Shown here: piece by piece, positions 9,675 through 21,453 of the stretch | Layout: each line of letters starts with the position of its first letter | Position numbering within the stretch: the stretch's first letter is position 1 | NCBI RefSeq assembly: GCF_001499995.1 | Contig: NZ_LQIU01000023.1 | Location: forward strand, 124,001-188,000 | Length of the DNA stretch: 64,000 nt | Origin: Mycobacterium sp. IS-1496 | Lineage (GTDB): Bacteria; Actinomycetota; Actinomycetes; Mycobacteriales; Mycobacteriaceae | Direction: 5' to 3' | Notes under the pieces: generated by a model | The model's database searches: none | What the model was told of the DNA's origin: nothing | The model's input: the letters and a program-made list of their open reading frames with translations, nothing else | Program-made: the position numbers and the translations under genes

Positions 9675-9696
9675 CTTGGCGCCTCCTTCCTCTACC

Positions 9697-9729
9697 TACG
9701 GTAGCGTAACCTACGAGATCGTAGGTTAC
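9697..9729. promoter_or_regulatory. twin-palindrome operator upstream of desA3
   Basis: Two overlapping dyads whose centres are 15 bp apart: TACGGTAGCGTA (9697-9708) and a 24-base dyad with arms GTAACCTACGA and TCGTAGGTTAC (9706-9729) containing TACG-N4-CGTA. The same arrangement, with the same 15-bp spacing and orientation, precedes the reductase gene at 10879-10905. This geometry fits side-by-side TetR-family dimers. The regulator is not identified. Confidence 0.6.
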
Positions 9730-9742
9730 CAGTGGGTAACTG

Positions 9743-10873
9743 CTAAACGTCCAGAACGCAATCGCCGGACGCCGCCGACACGCAGGTCTGGATGCGGGTG
9801 CCGGCCTCGTGCTCCACACCGGTGCGCAGGTCGCGCACGTGGCCGTCGACCAGGCCGACGACACACGATTGACAGATACCCATCCGGCAGCCGAACGGCA
9901 TCTGCACACCGACCTTCTCCCCCGCATCCATGAGCGAGGTGGCCGCATCCGCGTCGACGGTCTTGCCGCTGCGGGCGAACGACACCGTGCCGCCCTCGCC
10001 GTGCGGCGCCGCCTTGGTGACCGCGAACCGCTCCAGGTGCAGCTCGTCGGCGATCCCGGCCTGCTTCCACACCTTCTCGGCGTCGTCGAGCATGCCCTCG
10101 GGCCCACACGCCCACGTCTGGCGTTCCCGCCAGTCGGGCACGATCTCGTCGAGCCGGGACAGGTCGAGACGCCCCTGTGTGCGCGTGGTCCGCACCTGCA
10201 GCCGATAGCCGTCGTGGCTGCCCTCCAGAGCCGCCAACTCGGCGCCGAACATGACGTCGGCGTCGGTCGGCGCGGAGTGCACGTGGACGACGTCGGTGAT
10301 CTGATCGCGCCGCACGAGGGTGCGCAGCATCGACATCACCGGCGTGATGCCGGAGCCGCCCGTGAGGAACAGCACCTTGGCCGGAGCCGGGTCGGGCATG
10401 ACGAAGTTGCCCTGCGGGGCCGCCAACCGCACGATCGTGCCGGGCGCCACCCCGCCGACGAGGTGCGTCGACAGGAACCCCTCGGGCATGGCCTTGACCG
10501 TGATGGCGATGGTGCGGCCCCCGCTGCGCGGGCTGGAGGTCAGCGAATAGCTGCGCCAGCGCCAGCGCCCGTCGACCAGCAGGCCGATGCCGATGTACTG
10601 GCCCGGCTCATAGTCGAACGTGAAACCCCACCCCGGCTTGATCACCAGCGTTGCGGAGTCCTCGGTCTCGCGGCGGACGTCGATGACACGACCACGCAAC
10701 TCGCGCGCCGACCACAGCGGGTTGGCGAGTTGCAGGTAGTCGTCGGGCAGCAGCGGTGTGGTGATCCGGGCGGCGATGTTGCGCAGCGCGTTGAGAGCGG
10801 GGTGCTTCGCAGCGACGCGGGGGCGCACGGTGTCGACGACTTTGGCAGAGACTTTGATCTGACTCTTGGCCAT
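9743..10873 (-). CDS. ferredoxin-type oxidoreductase, electron donor to DesA3
   Basis: A 376-residue reductase with, in order, an N-terminal extension, an FAD domain (RSYSLTS, 107-113), an NAD(P) domain (GGSGITP, 172-178) and a C-terminal plant-type 2Fe-2S ferredoxin domain with ligands Cys329, Cys334, Cys337 and Cys364. It is the Rv3230c counterpart, shown in M. tuberculosis to be the NADPH oxidoreductase partner of DesA3. Upstream of and co-directional with desA3, it likely forms a two-gene regulon; both genes have the same operator. Confidence 0.9.
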   Translation of the reverse strand: MAKSQIKVSAKVVDTVRPRVAAKHPALNALRNIAARITTPLLPDDYLQLANPLWSARELRGRVIDVRRETEDSATLVIKPGWGFTFDYEPGQYIGIGLLVDGRWRWRSYSLTSSPRSGGRTIAITVKAMPEGFLSTHLVGGVAPGTIVRLAAPQGNFVMPDPAPAKVLFLTGGSGITPVMSMLRTLVRRDQITDVVHVHSAPTDADVMFGAELAALEGSHDGYRLQVRTTRTQGRLDLSRLDEIVPDWRERQTWACGPEGMLDDAEKVWKQAGIADELHLERFAVTKAAPHGEGGTVSFARSGKTVDADAATSLMDAGEKVGVQMPFGCRMGICQSCVVGLVDGHVRDLRTGVEHEAGTRIQTCVSAASGDCVLDV

Positions 10874-10878
10874 GAACC

Positions 10879-10905
10879 TACGGTACCGTAACTTACGGTT
10901 CCGTA
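10879..10905. promoter_or_regulatory. twin-palindrome operator upstream of the DesA3 reductase gene
   Basis: TACGGTACCGTA (10879-10890, a perfect 12-base palindrome) and TACGGTTCCGTA (10894-10905) lie 15 bp apart centre to centre. They begin 6 bases before the start codon of the reductase gene. Position over the likely promoter or start suggests repression. The matching site at desA3 makes chance unlikely. Confidence 0.6.
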
Positions 10906-10912
10906 TCCAGTT

Positions 10913-11413
10913 TCAGAGCAGGTCGAGCAGGAAGGGCAGTTCCTGCGGGGCGTACCACGCCAGGTCGTGGTCCTGCGCATCGCCGACGGTGAGCTCGGCG
11001 TCCTCGTCACCGAAGTCGGCGACGTCGACGGCGTCGATGGCGAGCCGGACCGCGCTCTCCGCGTCCGCGTTGTCCACATAGGCCGCGATCACGTCCGAAT
11101 ACTCCACGGCGCCGGTCAATCGCACCACGGCCTCGTCCAGGTCCGGCCGGGCGGCCGCACCCTCGACGTCGGCGACGAGCACCGCCCGCCGCGGCGGCAG
11201 GTTCGAGGCGCCGTCGTCGGCGGCCAGCAGCCGCAGGGAGGCCAGCGCCGCATCGCGCAGCGCGACCTCGGCCAGTTCCTCGTCGTCACCCTCGGCGTAG
11301 GACTCGCGCAGGGTCGGCGTGACCGCGAAGGCGGTGCCGTTCACCGCGCGCAACGACCGGTCGGCGACGAGCTGGGCGAGCATGGCGAGGGTCACCGGGA
11401 TGTAGACGCGCAT
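10913..11413 (-). CDS. conserved hypothetical protein (Rv3231c-like, DUF6912)
   Basis: A 166-residue acidic soluble protein beginning MRVYIPVTLAMLAQL. No catalytic motif, signal peptide or membrane segment is visible. It matches Rv3231c in position, size and start, and belongs to an actinobacterial family of unknown function. It lies 39 bases upstream of the reductase gene and could share its transcript, although the operator in between suggests a separate promoter. Confidence 0.75.
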   Translation of the reverse strand: MRVYIPVTLAMLAQLVADRSLRAVNGTAFAVTPTLRESYAEGDDEELAEVALRDAALASLRLLAADDGASNLPPRRAVLVADVEGAAARPDLDEAVVRLTGAVEYSDVIAAYVDNADAESAVRLAIDAVDVADFGDEDAELTVGDAQDHDLAWYAPQELPFLLDLL

Positions 11414-11426
11414 CCCGCGAGACTAA

Positions 11427-13163
11427 CTACCTGGCGCCGGGATCCTTCTCCACCGAGATGATGAAGTCGTCGCCGTGTTCGGTGACGCCGTGGATGACCG
11501 CCTCGTCCACCGCCTCCGCGGCGTACTTCTTCCGCACCACCATCGGGTCGTGCCGCAGGTCTTTGACCAGCGCCACCGCCAGGCCCACCATGACGAGCAC
11601 GAAGGGCAGCGCGGCGATGATCGTGATGGTCTGCAGACCCGTCAGGGCGTCCGCACCGCCGACGAGCAGCATCACCAAGGCCACCGCACCGGTGGTCACA
11701 CCCCAGAAGATCACCACACCGCGGGTGGGTCTGATGGTGCCGCGTTCGGACAGCGAACCCATCACGATCGACGCGGCGTCGGCGCCGGACACGAAGAAGA
11801 TCGCCACCAGGACCATCACCAGGACGCTGGCGACGGTCGCGATCGGATACTGCTCGAGCAGGGTGAACAGCTGCTCCTCGTTGCTGCCCTGACCGGCCAG
11901 GTCCACCCCACCCTCCTGGGTGTTGATCGCCGCGCCGCCCAGGATGCAGAACCACACCAGCGACACCAGGCTGGGCACGAGCAGCACGCCCGTGACGAAC
12001 TGCCGGATGGTGCGCCCGCGCGAGATGCGGGCGATGAACATGCCGACGAACGGTGTCCACGAGATCCACCACGCCCAGTAGAAGATCGTCCACGACTGCA
12101 GCCAGGTGTCCACATCGGGACCCTCGGCGCCGGTGCGGGCGGACATCATCGCCAGGTCGGCCAGGTAGCTGCCCATCGACGTCGGCAACAGGTTGAGGAT
12201 GAAGACCGTCGGGCCGACGACGAAGATGAACAACGCCAGCAGCATGGCGAGCACCATGTTGATGTTCGACAGCCACTGGATGCCGCGCGCCACCCCGGAG
12301 ACGGCCGACAGCACGAACGCGACCGTCAGGGCCGTGATGATGACAATCAGGACGGCGTTGCCGGTCTCGCCGATGCCGCCGACGATCTGTAGGCCGCTGC
12401 GGATCTGCAACGCTCCCAGGCCCAGCGAGGCCGCCGACCCGAACAGCGTGGCGAAGATCGCCAGCATGTCGATGACCTTGCCCCACGGCCCGTTGGCGCG
12501 ACTTCCGATCAGGGGTTCGAAAGCCGCGCTGATCAGCTGCAGCCTGCCCTTGCGGTAGACGCCGTACGCGATGGCCAGGCCGACGACGGCGTAGATCGCC
12601 CACGGATGCAGCGTCCAGTGGAACAGCGTCGTCGCCATCGCGGACTGGACCGCTTCCGAGCCGCCCTCGGGCCCGACGCCGGGCGGAGGGGTCGCGAAGT
12701 GGGTCAGCGGCTCGGCCACACCGAAGAACATCAATCCGATGCCCATCCCGGCGCTGAACATCATCGCGACCCACGACACGCTGCGGAATTCGGGTTCCTC
12801 GTCGTCGCGGCCGAGGGGGATGTTGCCGTAGCGGCCCAGCGCCAGCCACAGCACGAAGACCACGAACCCCGACGCGGTGAGCACGAACAGCCACCCGGTG
12901 TTGTCCATCACCCAGGCCAGGGCGTTGCCCGACGCCGTCGCCAGCGAATCCGTGCTGATGAACCCCCAGGCGAGGAACGCCACGGCGATGACGGCCGTGA
13001 CGCCGAAGACGACCCAGTCGAGACCCCGGGAGCCGGTGTAGGCCTCGTGTCGGACCGGGACGTCGAGAACGGGATGCGGGATCGCCTCGTCGGTGGGCGA
13101 CTTGATCGCGTCGATGTTGTGCCGCCGCGGCTTTTCGTTGTCCTTCTCGGAGCTGACCGTCAT
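11427..13163 (-). CDS. BCCT-family betaine/carnitine/choline transporter
   Basis: A 578-residue secondary transporter with a charged N-terminal tail of about 45 residues, twelve predicted membrane helices and a charged C-terminus. Family signatures are GMGIGLMFFGVAEP, with the glycine-rich sodium/substrate stretch, and the BCCT box YWAWWISWTPFVG with ARISRGRTIR. The Trp-rich box forms the trimethylammonium binding site. Likely role: sodium- or proton-coupled uptake of glycine betaine or related osmoprotectants across the inner membrane. In M. tuberculosis this slot holds ppk2, so the gene is a lineage-specific occupant. The long termini resemble osmosensing regions of BetP. Confidence 0.9.
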   Translation of the reverse strand: MTVSSEKDNEKPRRHNIDAIKSPTDEAIPHPVLDVPVRHEAYTGSRGLDWVVFGVTAVIAVAFLAWGFISTDSLATASGNALAWVMDNTGWLFVLTASGFVVFVLWLALGRYGNIPLGRDDEEPEFRSVSWVAMMFSAGMGIGLMFFGVAEPLTHFATPPPGVGPEGGSEAVQSAMATTLFHWTLHPWAIYAVVGLAIAYGVYRKGRLQLISAAFEPLIGSRANGPWGKVIDMLAIFATLFGSAASLGLGALQIRSGLQIVGGIGETGNAVLIVIITALTVAFVLSAVSGVARGIQWLSNINMVLAMLLALFIFVVGPTVFILNLLPTSMGSYLADLAMMSARTGAEGPDVDTWLQSWTIFYWAWWISWTPFVGMFIARISRGRTIRQFVTGVLLVPSLVSLVWFCILGGAAINTQEGGVDLAGQGSNEEQLFTLLEQYPIATVASVLVMVLVAIFFVSGADAASIVMGSLSERGTIRPTRGVVIFWGVTTGAVALVMLLVGGADALTGLQTITIIAALPFVLVMVGLAVALVKDLRHDPMVVRKKYAAEAVDEAVIHGVTEHGDDFIISVEKDPGAR

Positions 13164-13223
13164 GGTCTGACCATGAGACCCCGGCGACCGTGTCGCGTCA
13201 ATCCCTCGTCGGCCACGATCCGG

Positions 13224-14630
13224 TCACCGAGCGGCCGCCTTGAGTTCATCGAGCGACTCCGACAGCAGACCGGGCAGGACGTCGACATCGCTCATCGCGT
13301 CGCGGTCGGCGTTGATCCCGAAGTACAGCTCGCCGTTGTAGGAGGTGACGCCGAGTGCGAGCACCTGGTTGTGCAGCAGCGGCGGCACGGCATAGGTCTC
13401 CAGCAACTTCGTCCCCGCGACGAACATCTGTTTCTGGGCACCGGGCACGTTGGTGATGAGCAGGTTGAACTGCCGGGCGGGGAACGTGGTCGCGACGCGA
13501 ATCCCCATGGCGTGCAGTGTGGGCGGCGCGAAACCGGACAGCGTGACGATCGTGCGGGCGTCCACCAGGCTGGGCGCGGTCGGATGGGATTCGGTGGCGT
13601 GGGCGATCTGCGACAGCCGCACGACCGCATTGCTCTCCCCCACCGGCAGGTCGACCAGGAACGGCGACACCTGGCTGATCGCCTGTCCCGGACCCGAGGA
13701 GTCGATGTCGGCGTCGGGGTACACCGACATCGGCGCCATCGCCCGCACGGTGGCGGTCGGGGTGACCGGTTCCCCACGCGAGAGCAGCCAGTTGCGCAGC
13801 GCGCCGGCGACGACGGCGAGGACGACGTCGTTGATGTCGCAGTCGTAGCGCGCCCGCACGCTGCGATAGTCCTCGAGGCGGTGCCCGGCCACCGTGAACC
13901 GACGGTTGCGGGACACGGTGGTGTTCAGGGGGCTGCTCGGTGCGGTGCCCCGGGCGAACGTGCGGGCGAGGCCGGCGACGCGGTGGCCGGCGGCCACGAG
14001 CTGTTCGGTGTTGGCGAGGTCGGTGACCGCGGACCGCACCGCCGCGAGCTGTTCGGCGGGGCGGGTGACCCACTCGCCGACGGCCCCGAGCAGCAGCGCC
14101 CGGTCGCTGGGCTCGCGCGCGGGGATCCAGATGTCCTCACCGAACTCGGGCGGTCTCTGGGTGCGGTCGGCGATGACGTGGCCGATCTCGAGCGCGGTCA
14201 TACCGTTGACCAGCGCCTGGTGGCTCTTGGTGTAGATCGCGACGCGGTTCTTCGCCAACCCCTCGACCAGGTACATCTCCCACAGCGGCCGGGACTTGTC
14301 GAGCGGCCGGGAGCCGAGGCGGGCGACCAGGTCGTGCAGCTGGGAATCGCTGCCCGGAGACGGCAGCGCCGAGCGACGGATGTGGTAGGTGATGTCGAAC
14401 TCGCGGTCGTCGATCCAGACCGGCCGCGCCAGGCCCATCGTGACTTCGCGGACCTTCTGCCGGTACCGCGGGATCTGGGGTAGCCGCTGCTCCACGGTGT
14501 GCAGCAGGGTCTCGTAGCTCAGGCCGCTACGCGGCTTGCGCAGGATCGACAGAGTTCCGACGTACATCGGCGTCGAGGTGTTCTCCAACCGGAAGAACTC
14601 CGCATCCGACGCCGACAGCCGGGTCACCAT
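13224..14630 (-). CDS. WS/DGAT-family acyltransferase-like protein with altered active site
   Basis: A 468-residue protein of the wax ester synthase/diacylglycerol acyltransferase family. The conserved PLDxxRPLW stretch is intact (109-116). The active-site motif HHxxxDG reads HQALVNG (137-143): the second, catalytic His is Gln138 and the Asp is Asn142. Conventional acyltransfer is therefore doubtful. The gene is continuous here; the M. tuberculosis counterparts Rv3233c and Rv3234c (tgs3) together have about this length and look like two pieces of it. It is divergent from the Rv3235-like gene. Role in triacylglycerol or wax metabolism is uncertain. Confidence 0.82.
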   Translation of the reverse strand: MVTRLSASDAEFFRLENTSTPMYVGTLSILRKPRSGLSYETLLHTVEQRLPQIPRYRQKVREVTMGLARPVWIDDREFDITYHIRRSALPSPGSDSQLHDLVARLGSRPLDKSRPLWEMYLVEGLAKNRVAIYTKSHQALVNGMTALEIGHVIADRTQRPPEFGEDIWIPAREPSDRALLLGAVGEWVTRPAEQLAAVRSAVTDLANTEQLVAAGHRVAGLARTFARGTAPSSPLNTTVSRNRRFTVAGHRLEDYRSVRARYDCDINDVVLAVVAGALRNWLLSRGEPVTPTATVRAMAPMSVYPDADIDSSGPGQAISQVSPFLVDLPVGESNAVVRLSQIAHATESHPTAPSLVDARTIVTLSGFAPPTLHAMGIRVATTFPARQFNLLITNVPGAQKQMFVAGTKLLETYAVPPLLHNQVLALGVTSYNGELYFGINADRDAMSDVDVLPGLLSESLDELKAAAR

Positions 14631-14799
14631 CCGACGCCTCCCCTTTCGTCGAATCCCGCAATGTCCACGTCACGGTAGCGGCCCTGTCTGTGCAGCCGCA
14701 TCACGGGTGCTCAGGACCTGCCGCGAATCGTGCGACGATGTCTAACGTCTGTTCCTCTCCAGCAGACGGTCGTCCTGTCCCGCCGAGCTGGAGAGTGCC

Positions 14800-15297
14800 G
14801 TGACCCAGTCATCGCCGTCATCGCCCGCCCCCGCCGGGCGTCCGTCGTTCACCTCGCCGGTCGTCGACTACGAACCCGCCCCCACCGACGCTGCGGTGCA
14901 GGCGTGCCCGGCGCCGTCACCGGCCGCTCTGCACCGGCGCACCCCGCGCATGTTGCGCCCGGCCCCACGGCCCGTCCAGGATGCGGCGCCGCGAGCGGCC
15001 GCAATGTTCGCCGACGTGGCACTGCGCCGGGTGCTCGAGGTCCTCGACCGCCGCAGGCCCGTGGGCCACCTCAAACCGCTGCTGGCCCCGCCCCTGCTCG
15101 ACACCGTCGGCACGCTGTGCCGGGAGCGCCACGGACACCCCGCCAGGCTGCGCCGCGTGCGGTTGCGCAGCGCGGGCCCGTCGGCCGCGGAGGTGTGGGC
15201 GACCTACACCCGCGGCGAACGCGTCCGCGCGATCGCCGCGCGCGTGGAGGTCGTCGGTGACCGCCGCTGGCAGCTGGTGGCGCTGCAGATCGGCTGA
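14800..15297 (+). CDS. Rv3235-family hypothetical protein
   Basis: A 165-residue basic protein. Residues 1-60 are Pro/Ala-rich and probably disordered; residues 65-165 form the conserved part (FADVALRRVLEVLDRRRP, then LRRVRLRS and VWATYTRGERVRAIAARVE). This matches Rv3235, an actinobacterial family near secA with no assigned function. The GTG start follows GGAG at a suitable distance. It ends one base before the secA1 stop on the other strand, so the two genes are tail to tail with no terminator between them. Confidence 0.75.
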   Translation: MTQSSPSSPAPAGRPSFTSPVVDYEPAPTDAAVQACPAPSPAALHRRTPRMLRPAPRPVQDAAPRAAAMFADVALRRVLEVLDRRRPVGHLKPLLAPPLLDTVGTLCRERHGHPARLRRVRLRSAGPSAAEVWATYTRGERVRAIAARVEVVGDRRWQLVALQIG

Positions 15298-15298
15298 C

Positions 15299-18142
<2,844 letters not shown>

Positions 18143-18245
18143 GCTTTTTCCCCTGTGGGTTGAGGTATCAGACCTGTCCCATGGTAGAGGTCCAAGCTGG
18201 CAACTCCGCCGTCGTGGCAGTCCCGGATGCGTGTCCGCCACGACG

Positions 18246-18275
18246 AGCCCCGCGACGGCGCGGCGTCGCGGGGCT
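18246..18275. terminator. strong hairpin between hpf and secA1
   Basis: AGCCCCGCGACG (18246-18257) pairs perfectly with 18264-18275 across a 6-base loop. It starts 26 bases after the hpf stop and precedes the secA1 promoter region on the same strand. It fits an intrinsic terminator of the mycobacterial type, without a T-run, that insulates secA1. Confidence 0.7.
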
Positions 18276-18301
18276 GTCGAAGGACGGTCAGGCGGGCCGG
18301 A

Positions 18302-18982
18302 TCAGGCCAGCCGGATCAACCCGTAGTCGTAGGCGTGCCTGCGGTACACGACCGTGGCCTTGTCGGTCTCCTTGTCGTGGAAGAGGAAGAAGTCGTGACC
18401 GACGAGTTCCATCTGCGACAGCGCGTCGTCCACGGTCATCGGCGTGGCGGGGTGCTCCTTGACGCGGACGATGCGCCCCGGTTCGTGATCGTCGAGCGTC
18501 AGGTTGTCGAGCAGGGCGGTGTCCTCGGCGGGCGCCGGCGCCTCCTCCTCGATCGCCGCGGTCGCCGCGGTCGCCTCGGCGACCGACACCGGCCGCTTGT
18601 CCCCGTAGTGGATCTTGCGACGGTCTTTGCTCCGGCGCAGCCGGTTCTCGAGTTTGCTCACGGCCGCCTCGAAGGCGCCGTAGAAGCTGTCCGCACACGC
18701 CTCGCCGCGGACCACGGGACCACGTCCGCGCGCGGTGATCTCCACGTGCTGACAGTTCTTGCGCTGGCGGCGGTTCTTCTCGTGGTCCAGTTCGACGTCG
18801 AAGAGGTAGATGCTGCGATCGAACCGTTCCAGGCGCGTGAGCTTCTCGGAGACGTAGGTTCGGTAATGGTCGGGGATCTCGACGTTGCGGCCCTTGACGA
18901 CGACCTCGGCGTTCGGCGCCTCCGCGTGCGGTTCCTCCTCGATCACCATCGTGCGGTCAGTTTCCGTGGAATGCGTTGACAT
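18302..18982 (-). CDS. hpf: long-form ribosome hibernation promoting factor
   Basis: A 226-residue long HPF. The N-terminal domain (about 25-125) has the S30AE/HPF ribosome-binding fold with VEITARG and the basic KLENRLRRSKDRRK; a Glu/Ala-rich linker follows; the C-terminal dimerisation domain (about 165-226) ends in VVYRRHAYDYGLIRL. It binds the 30S decoding region and stabilises idle ribosomes. The M. smegmatis counterpart (MPY) acts in zinc starvation and stationary phase. ATG 18982 is chosen; an in-frame TTG at 18991 is possible. The gene has its own 298-base upstream region and a strong hairpin downstream. Confidence 0.92.
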   Translation of the reverse strand: MSTHSTETDRTMVIEEEPHAEAPNAEVVVKGRNVEIPDHYRTYVSEKLTRLERFDRSIYLFDVELDHEKNRRQRKNCQHVEITARGRGPVVRGEACADSFYGAFEAAVSKLENRLRRSKDRRKIHYGDKRPVSVAEATAATAAIEEEAPAPAEDTALLDNLTLDDHEPGRIVRVKEHPATPMTVDDALSQMELVGHDFFLFHDKETDKATVVYRRHAYDYGLIRLA

Positions 18983-19280
18983 ACTTGGCAACTCGTTTCT
19001 CTTTCGCGTCGCACGCGAGGTGCGTGCCGGGGGTTGTCACGAAACGCGCCGAGAGCAGTCGCATCTTCTCCGAGATTGCCGCAGCCCACCGGCGCAAGGT
19101 GTCGACTGTCACCTCCTACCGTTGTGCGGCGAAGTGGCGCTTCGTTCTGAGCGCCGGCCGTGAATTCACGGGTGGTTAAGGGCGACGGTAGTCGTTGTTC
19201 ACCCGGTCGGCCAGTGGTTCCCGAGACTGTTTCAAGTTCTTCACAGCGCTTTGACGCGGCCGCGACGGATGTCCTCATGA
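18983..19280. other. 298-base intergenic region upstream of hpf
   Basis: No convincing reading frame is present. It should hold the hpf promoter (read on the minus strand). A perfect 14-base palindrome, CCGTGAATTCACGG, lies at 19158-19171, about 176 bases before the hpf start, and could be a protein site or hairpin. The rest shows no recognised RNA or repeat. The length is generous for a gene known to be stress regulated. Confidence 0.4.
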
Positions 19281-19895
19281 TCAGGCGTAGGCCAGCGTGA
19301 GTACGGCGGACACTGCGGCGCCGGCCGTTTGCAGCACACGGACCGATTCCGCGGCGGTGGCGCCGGTGGTGACGATGTCGTCGACGAGCACCAGGGGCCC
19401 GGCGACGGGCCGGACGAGCCGGATCCGGTCGGCGACGTTGCGCTGCCGGTCCGGCACCGAGAGGCCGACCGAATCCCGCGTGAACGCCTTGGAGCGCAGC
19501 GCCGCGACGACGTCGGGCGAGACGGCGCGCGCCATCGCGGTCACCGGGTCACCGCCGCGGCGGCGGGCCGCGATCCGGCGGGTGGGAGCCGGGACGAGGG
19601 TGGCGCGCCGGTCGACGATGCCCCAGGCGGCCAGGTGCGCAAGGCCCTCGCCCAAGGCGTGGGCGAGCGGGGCGATCAGGTCGGTGCGGCCGCGTTCCTT
19701 CACGCCGAGGATCGCCCGTCGACGCGGCCCGGCGTAGCGGCCGAGCGAGAACACGGGAACGCCCGGATCGAGCCGCGGGCTGACCAGGTGCAGTTCGTCG
19801 GCCCTGACGGTCAGCGTCGCGGCGCACTGTTCACACCACCGCGTCGATGGCCTGCCGCAGCCGCCGCATTCGAGCGGGAGGACGAGGTCGAGCAT
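19281..19895 (-). CDS. ComF family phosphoribosyltransferase-like protein
   Basis: A 204-residue ComF/GntX-type protein. Near the N-terminus is a zinc-finger-like CGGCG-x7-CEQC (about 11-25). Near the C-terminus is the PRPP-loop motif VLVDDIVTTGATAAE (about 170-184). In naturally competent bacteria ComF helps DNA uptake; in actinobacteria its role is unproven. I chose the internal ATG at 19895 (MLDLVLPLECGGCG); the longer frame to 20123 would run through the divergent DUF2252 start. Counterpart: Rv3242c. Confidence 0.85.
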   Translation of the reverse strand: MLDLVLPLECGGCGRPSTRWCEQCAATLTVRADELHLVSPRLDPGVPVFSLGRYAGPRRRAILGVKERGRTDLIAPLAHALGEGLAHLAAWGIVDRRATLVPAPTRRIAARRRGGDPVTAMARAVSPDVVAALRSKAFTRDSVGLSVPDRQRNVADRIRLVRPVAGPLVLVDDIVTTGATAAESVRVLQTAGAAVSAVLTLAYA

Positions 19896-19978
19896 GTCCG
19901 CAGTGTCGGCGCGGGGTGTGACAGTCCGATTCGCCGTAGTCCGGTGCGCCGATCCCTCATCCGGCGTTGGATGGACCC

Positions 19979-21298
19979 ATGGCGGACAACGAGCGGCAGT
20001 CGACCATCGTCGACTGCCTGGTACAGGCCTTCGAAGCGCTGATGAAGGCCGACCCGGACGCCTTCCGCACCAAGTTCCGCAAGATGGCCGCCGAACCGTT
20101 CGCGTTCTACCGCGGCAGCGCATGCCTGTTCTACGCCGACGTCGCCGCCCGTGAGGACAAGTGGGCCGATGAGCGCACCAGCCGGGTGTGGATCCAGGGC
20201 GACCTGCACGCGGAGAACTTCGGCACCTACATGGACGGTGCGGGAAAGCTGATCTTCGACGTCAACGACTTCGACGAGGCCTATGTCGGTCACTTCACCT
20301 GGGATCTGAAGCGGTTCGCCGCGAGCGTGGCCCTGATCTGCTGGCAGAAGGCGCTCTCGGACGGGGAGATCGCGGGGTTGATCGAGACGTTCGTGCGCGC
20401 CTACCTCGAGCAGGTGCAGTGGTTCCTGCAGACCGACGACGACTCCTCGTACTCGCTGAACCTCGAGACCGCCCGCGGCGCGGTGCTGTCGGCCCTGCGG
20501 TCGGCGCTGCTGTCCACCCGCTCGGAGATGCTCGACCGGATGACGAAGGTGGACGACTGGGAACGCACGTTCCGCGACGGCGCCGGGGTCCGCCGGCTCG
20601 ACGACGCCGAGCGCGAGAAGGTGCAGGACGCCTTCGACCGCTACCTCACCACGATCCCGGGCGCCAAGCGGTTCCACGGCATCGCCTATGACATCAAGGA
20701 TGTGGTCGGCAAGACCGGACACGGGATCGGCAGCGCCGGATTGCCGACCTACACGATCCTCATCGAGGGGTTCAACCAGGCGCTGGACAACGACGTGGTG
20801 CTGTCGATGAAGCAGGGCAACGTCGCCGCCCCGAGCCGGGTCCTCGGCGACCACGAGGTCCACGACTACTTCGAGCACCACGGGCACCGCACCGCGGTGT
20901 CGCAGCGCGCCCTGCAGGCGCATGCCGACCCGCTGCTCGGCTACACCGACATCGACGGGGTGGGCTTCGTGGTCAGCGAATTGTCGCCGTACGAGGCGGA
21001 TCTGGAGTGGGAGGAGCTGACCGAGCCGGACGAGCTGGGCGAGGTGATCGAGCAGCTCGGTCGGGCGGTGGCCAAGGTGCACTGCGTCGGCGACAGCGAC
21101 AGCGACCAGTCGCTGGTGCAGTTCCAGACCGAGGAGGCGATCGTGTCGGTCATCGGCGACCGCGCCGACGAGTTCGTCGACGACATCGTCACCTTCGGCC
21201 TGGAGTACGCAGCGCAGGTCCGCGACGACCACCGTCTGTTCGTCGACGCGTTCCGCGACGGGCGCATCCCGGGGGTCACCTCGACGAGCGAGCGCTGA
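19979..21298 (+). CDS. DUF2252 family protein, kinase-like fold
   Basis: A 439-residue DUF2252 protein. Two motifs echo the aminoglycoside-phosphotransferase/HipA kinase fold: GDLHAENFG (74-82), like the catalytic HGDLHxxN loop, and DVNDFDE (94-100), like the metal-binding DxD. Small-molecule or protein phosphorylation is thus plausible but undemonstrated. ATG 19979 is chosen over a TTG at 19967. The gene is divergent from comF, lies between the comF and lpqB genes, and ends at a hairpin facing lpqB. Confidence 0.82.
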   Translation: MADNERQSTIVDCLVQAFEALMKADPDAFRTKFRKMAAEPFAFYRGSACLFYADVAAREDKWADERTSRVWIQGDLHAENFGTYMDGAGKLIFDVNDFDEAYVGHFTWDLKRFAASVALICWQKALSDGEIAGLIETFVRAYLEQVQWFLQTDDDSSYSLNLETARGAVLSALRSALLSTRSEMLDRMTKVDDWERTFRDGAGVRRLDDAEREKVQDAFDRYLTTIPGAKRFHGIAYDIKDVVGKTGHGIGSAGLPTYTILIEGFNQALDNDVVLSMKQGNVAAPSRVLGDHEVHDYFEHHGHRTAVSQRALQAHADPLLGYTDIDGVGFVVSELSPYEADLEWEELTEPDELGEVIEQLGRAVAKVHCVGDSDSDQSLVQFQTEEAIVSVIGDRADEFVDDIVTFGLEYAAQVRDDHRLFVDAFRDGRIPGVTSTSER

Positions 21299-21327
21299 AC
21301 CCGGGCACCGCCCTCCCCGTCATCCGC

Positions 21328-21384
21328 GAGCGTGCGTGTCTGCACCCGACGCGCCGTGGATTTCACAGCAGTTTGCGCACGCTC
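21328..21384. terminator. inverted repeat between DUF2252 gene and lpqB
   Basis: GAGCGTGCG (21328-21336) pairs with CGCACGCTC (21376-21384), with a 39-base centre that can pair further only in part. It sits between convergent genes. The right arm continues into CACGG, so its complement carries the same CCGTGAGCG core found at 2723-2740 and 33211-33220. Confidence 0.45.
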
Positions 21385-21453
21385 ACGGGATCCTCGAAAC
21401 AACTTGCGCTACAACCGTTTCAGCCGTCACACCGCGGTCGCGTGGCGTCGAGG

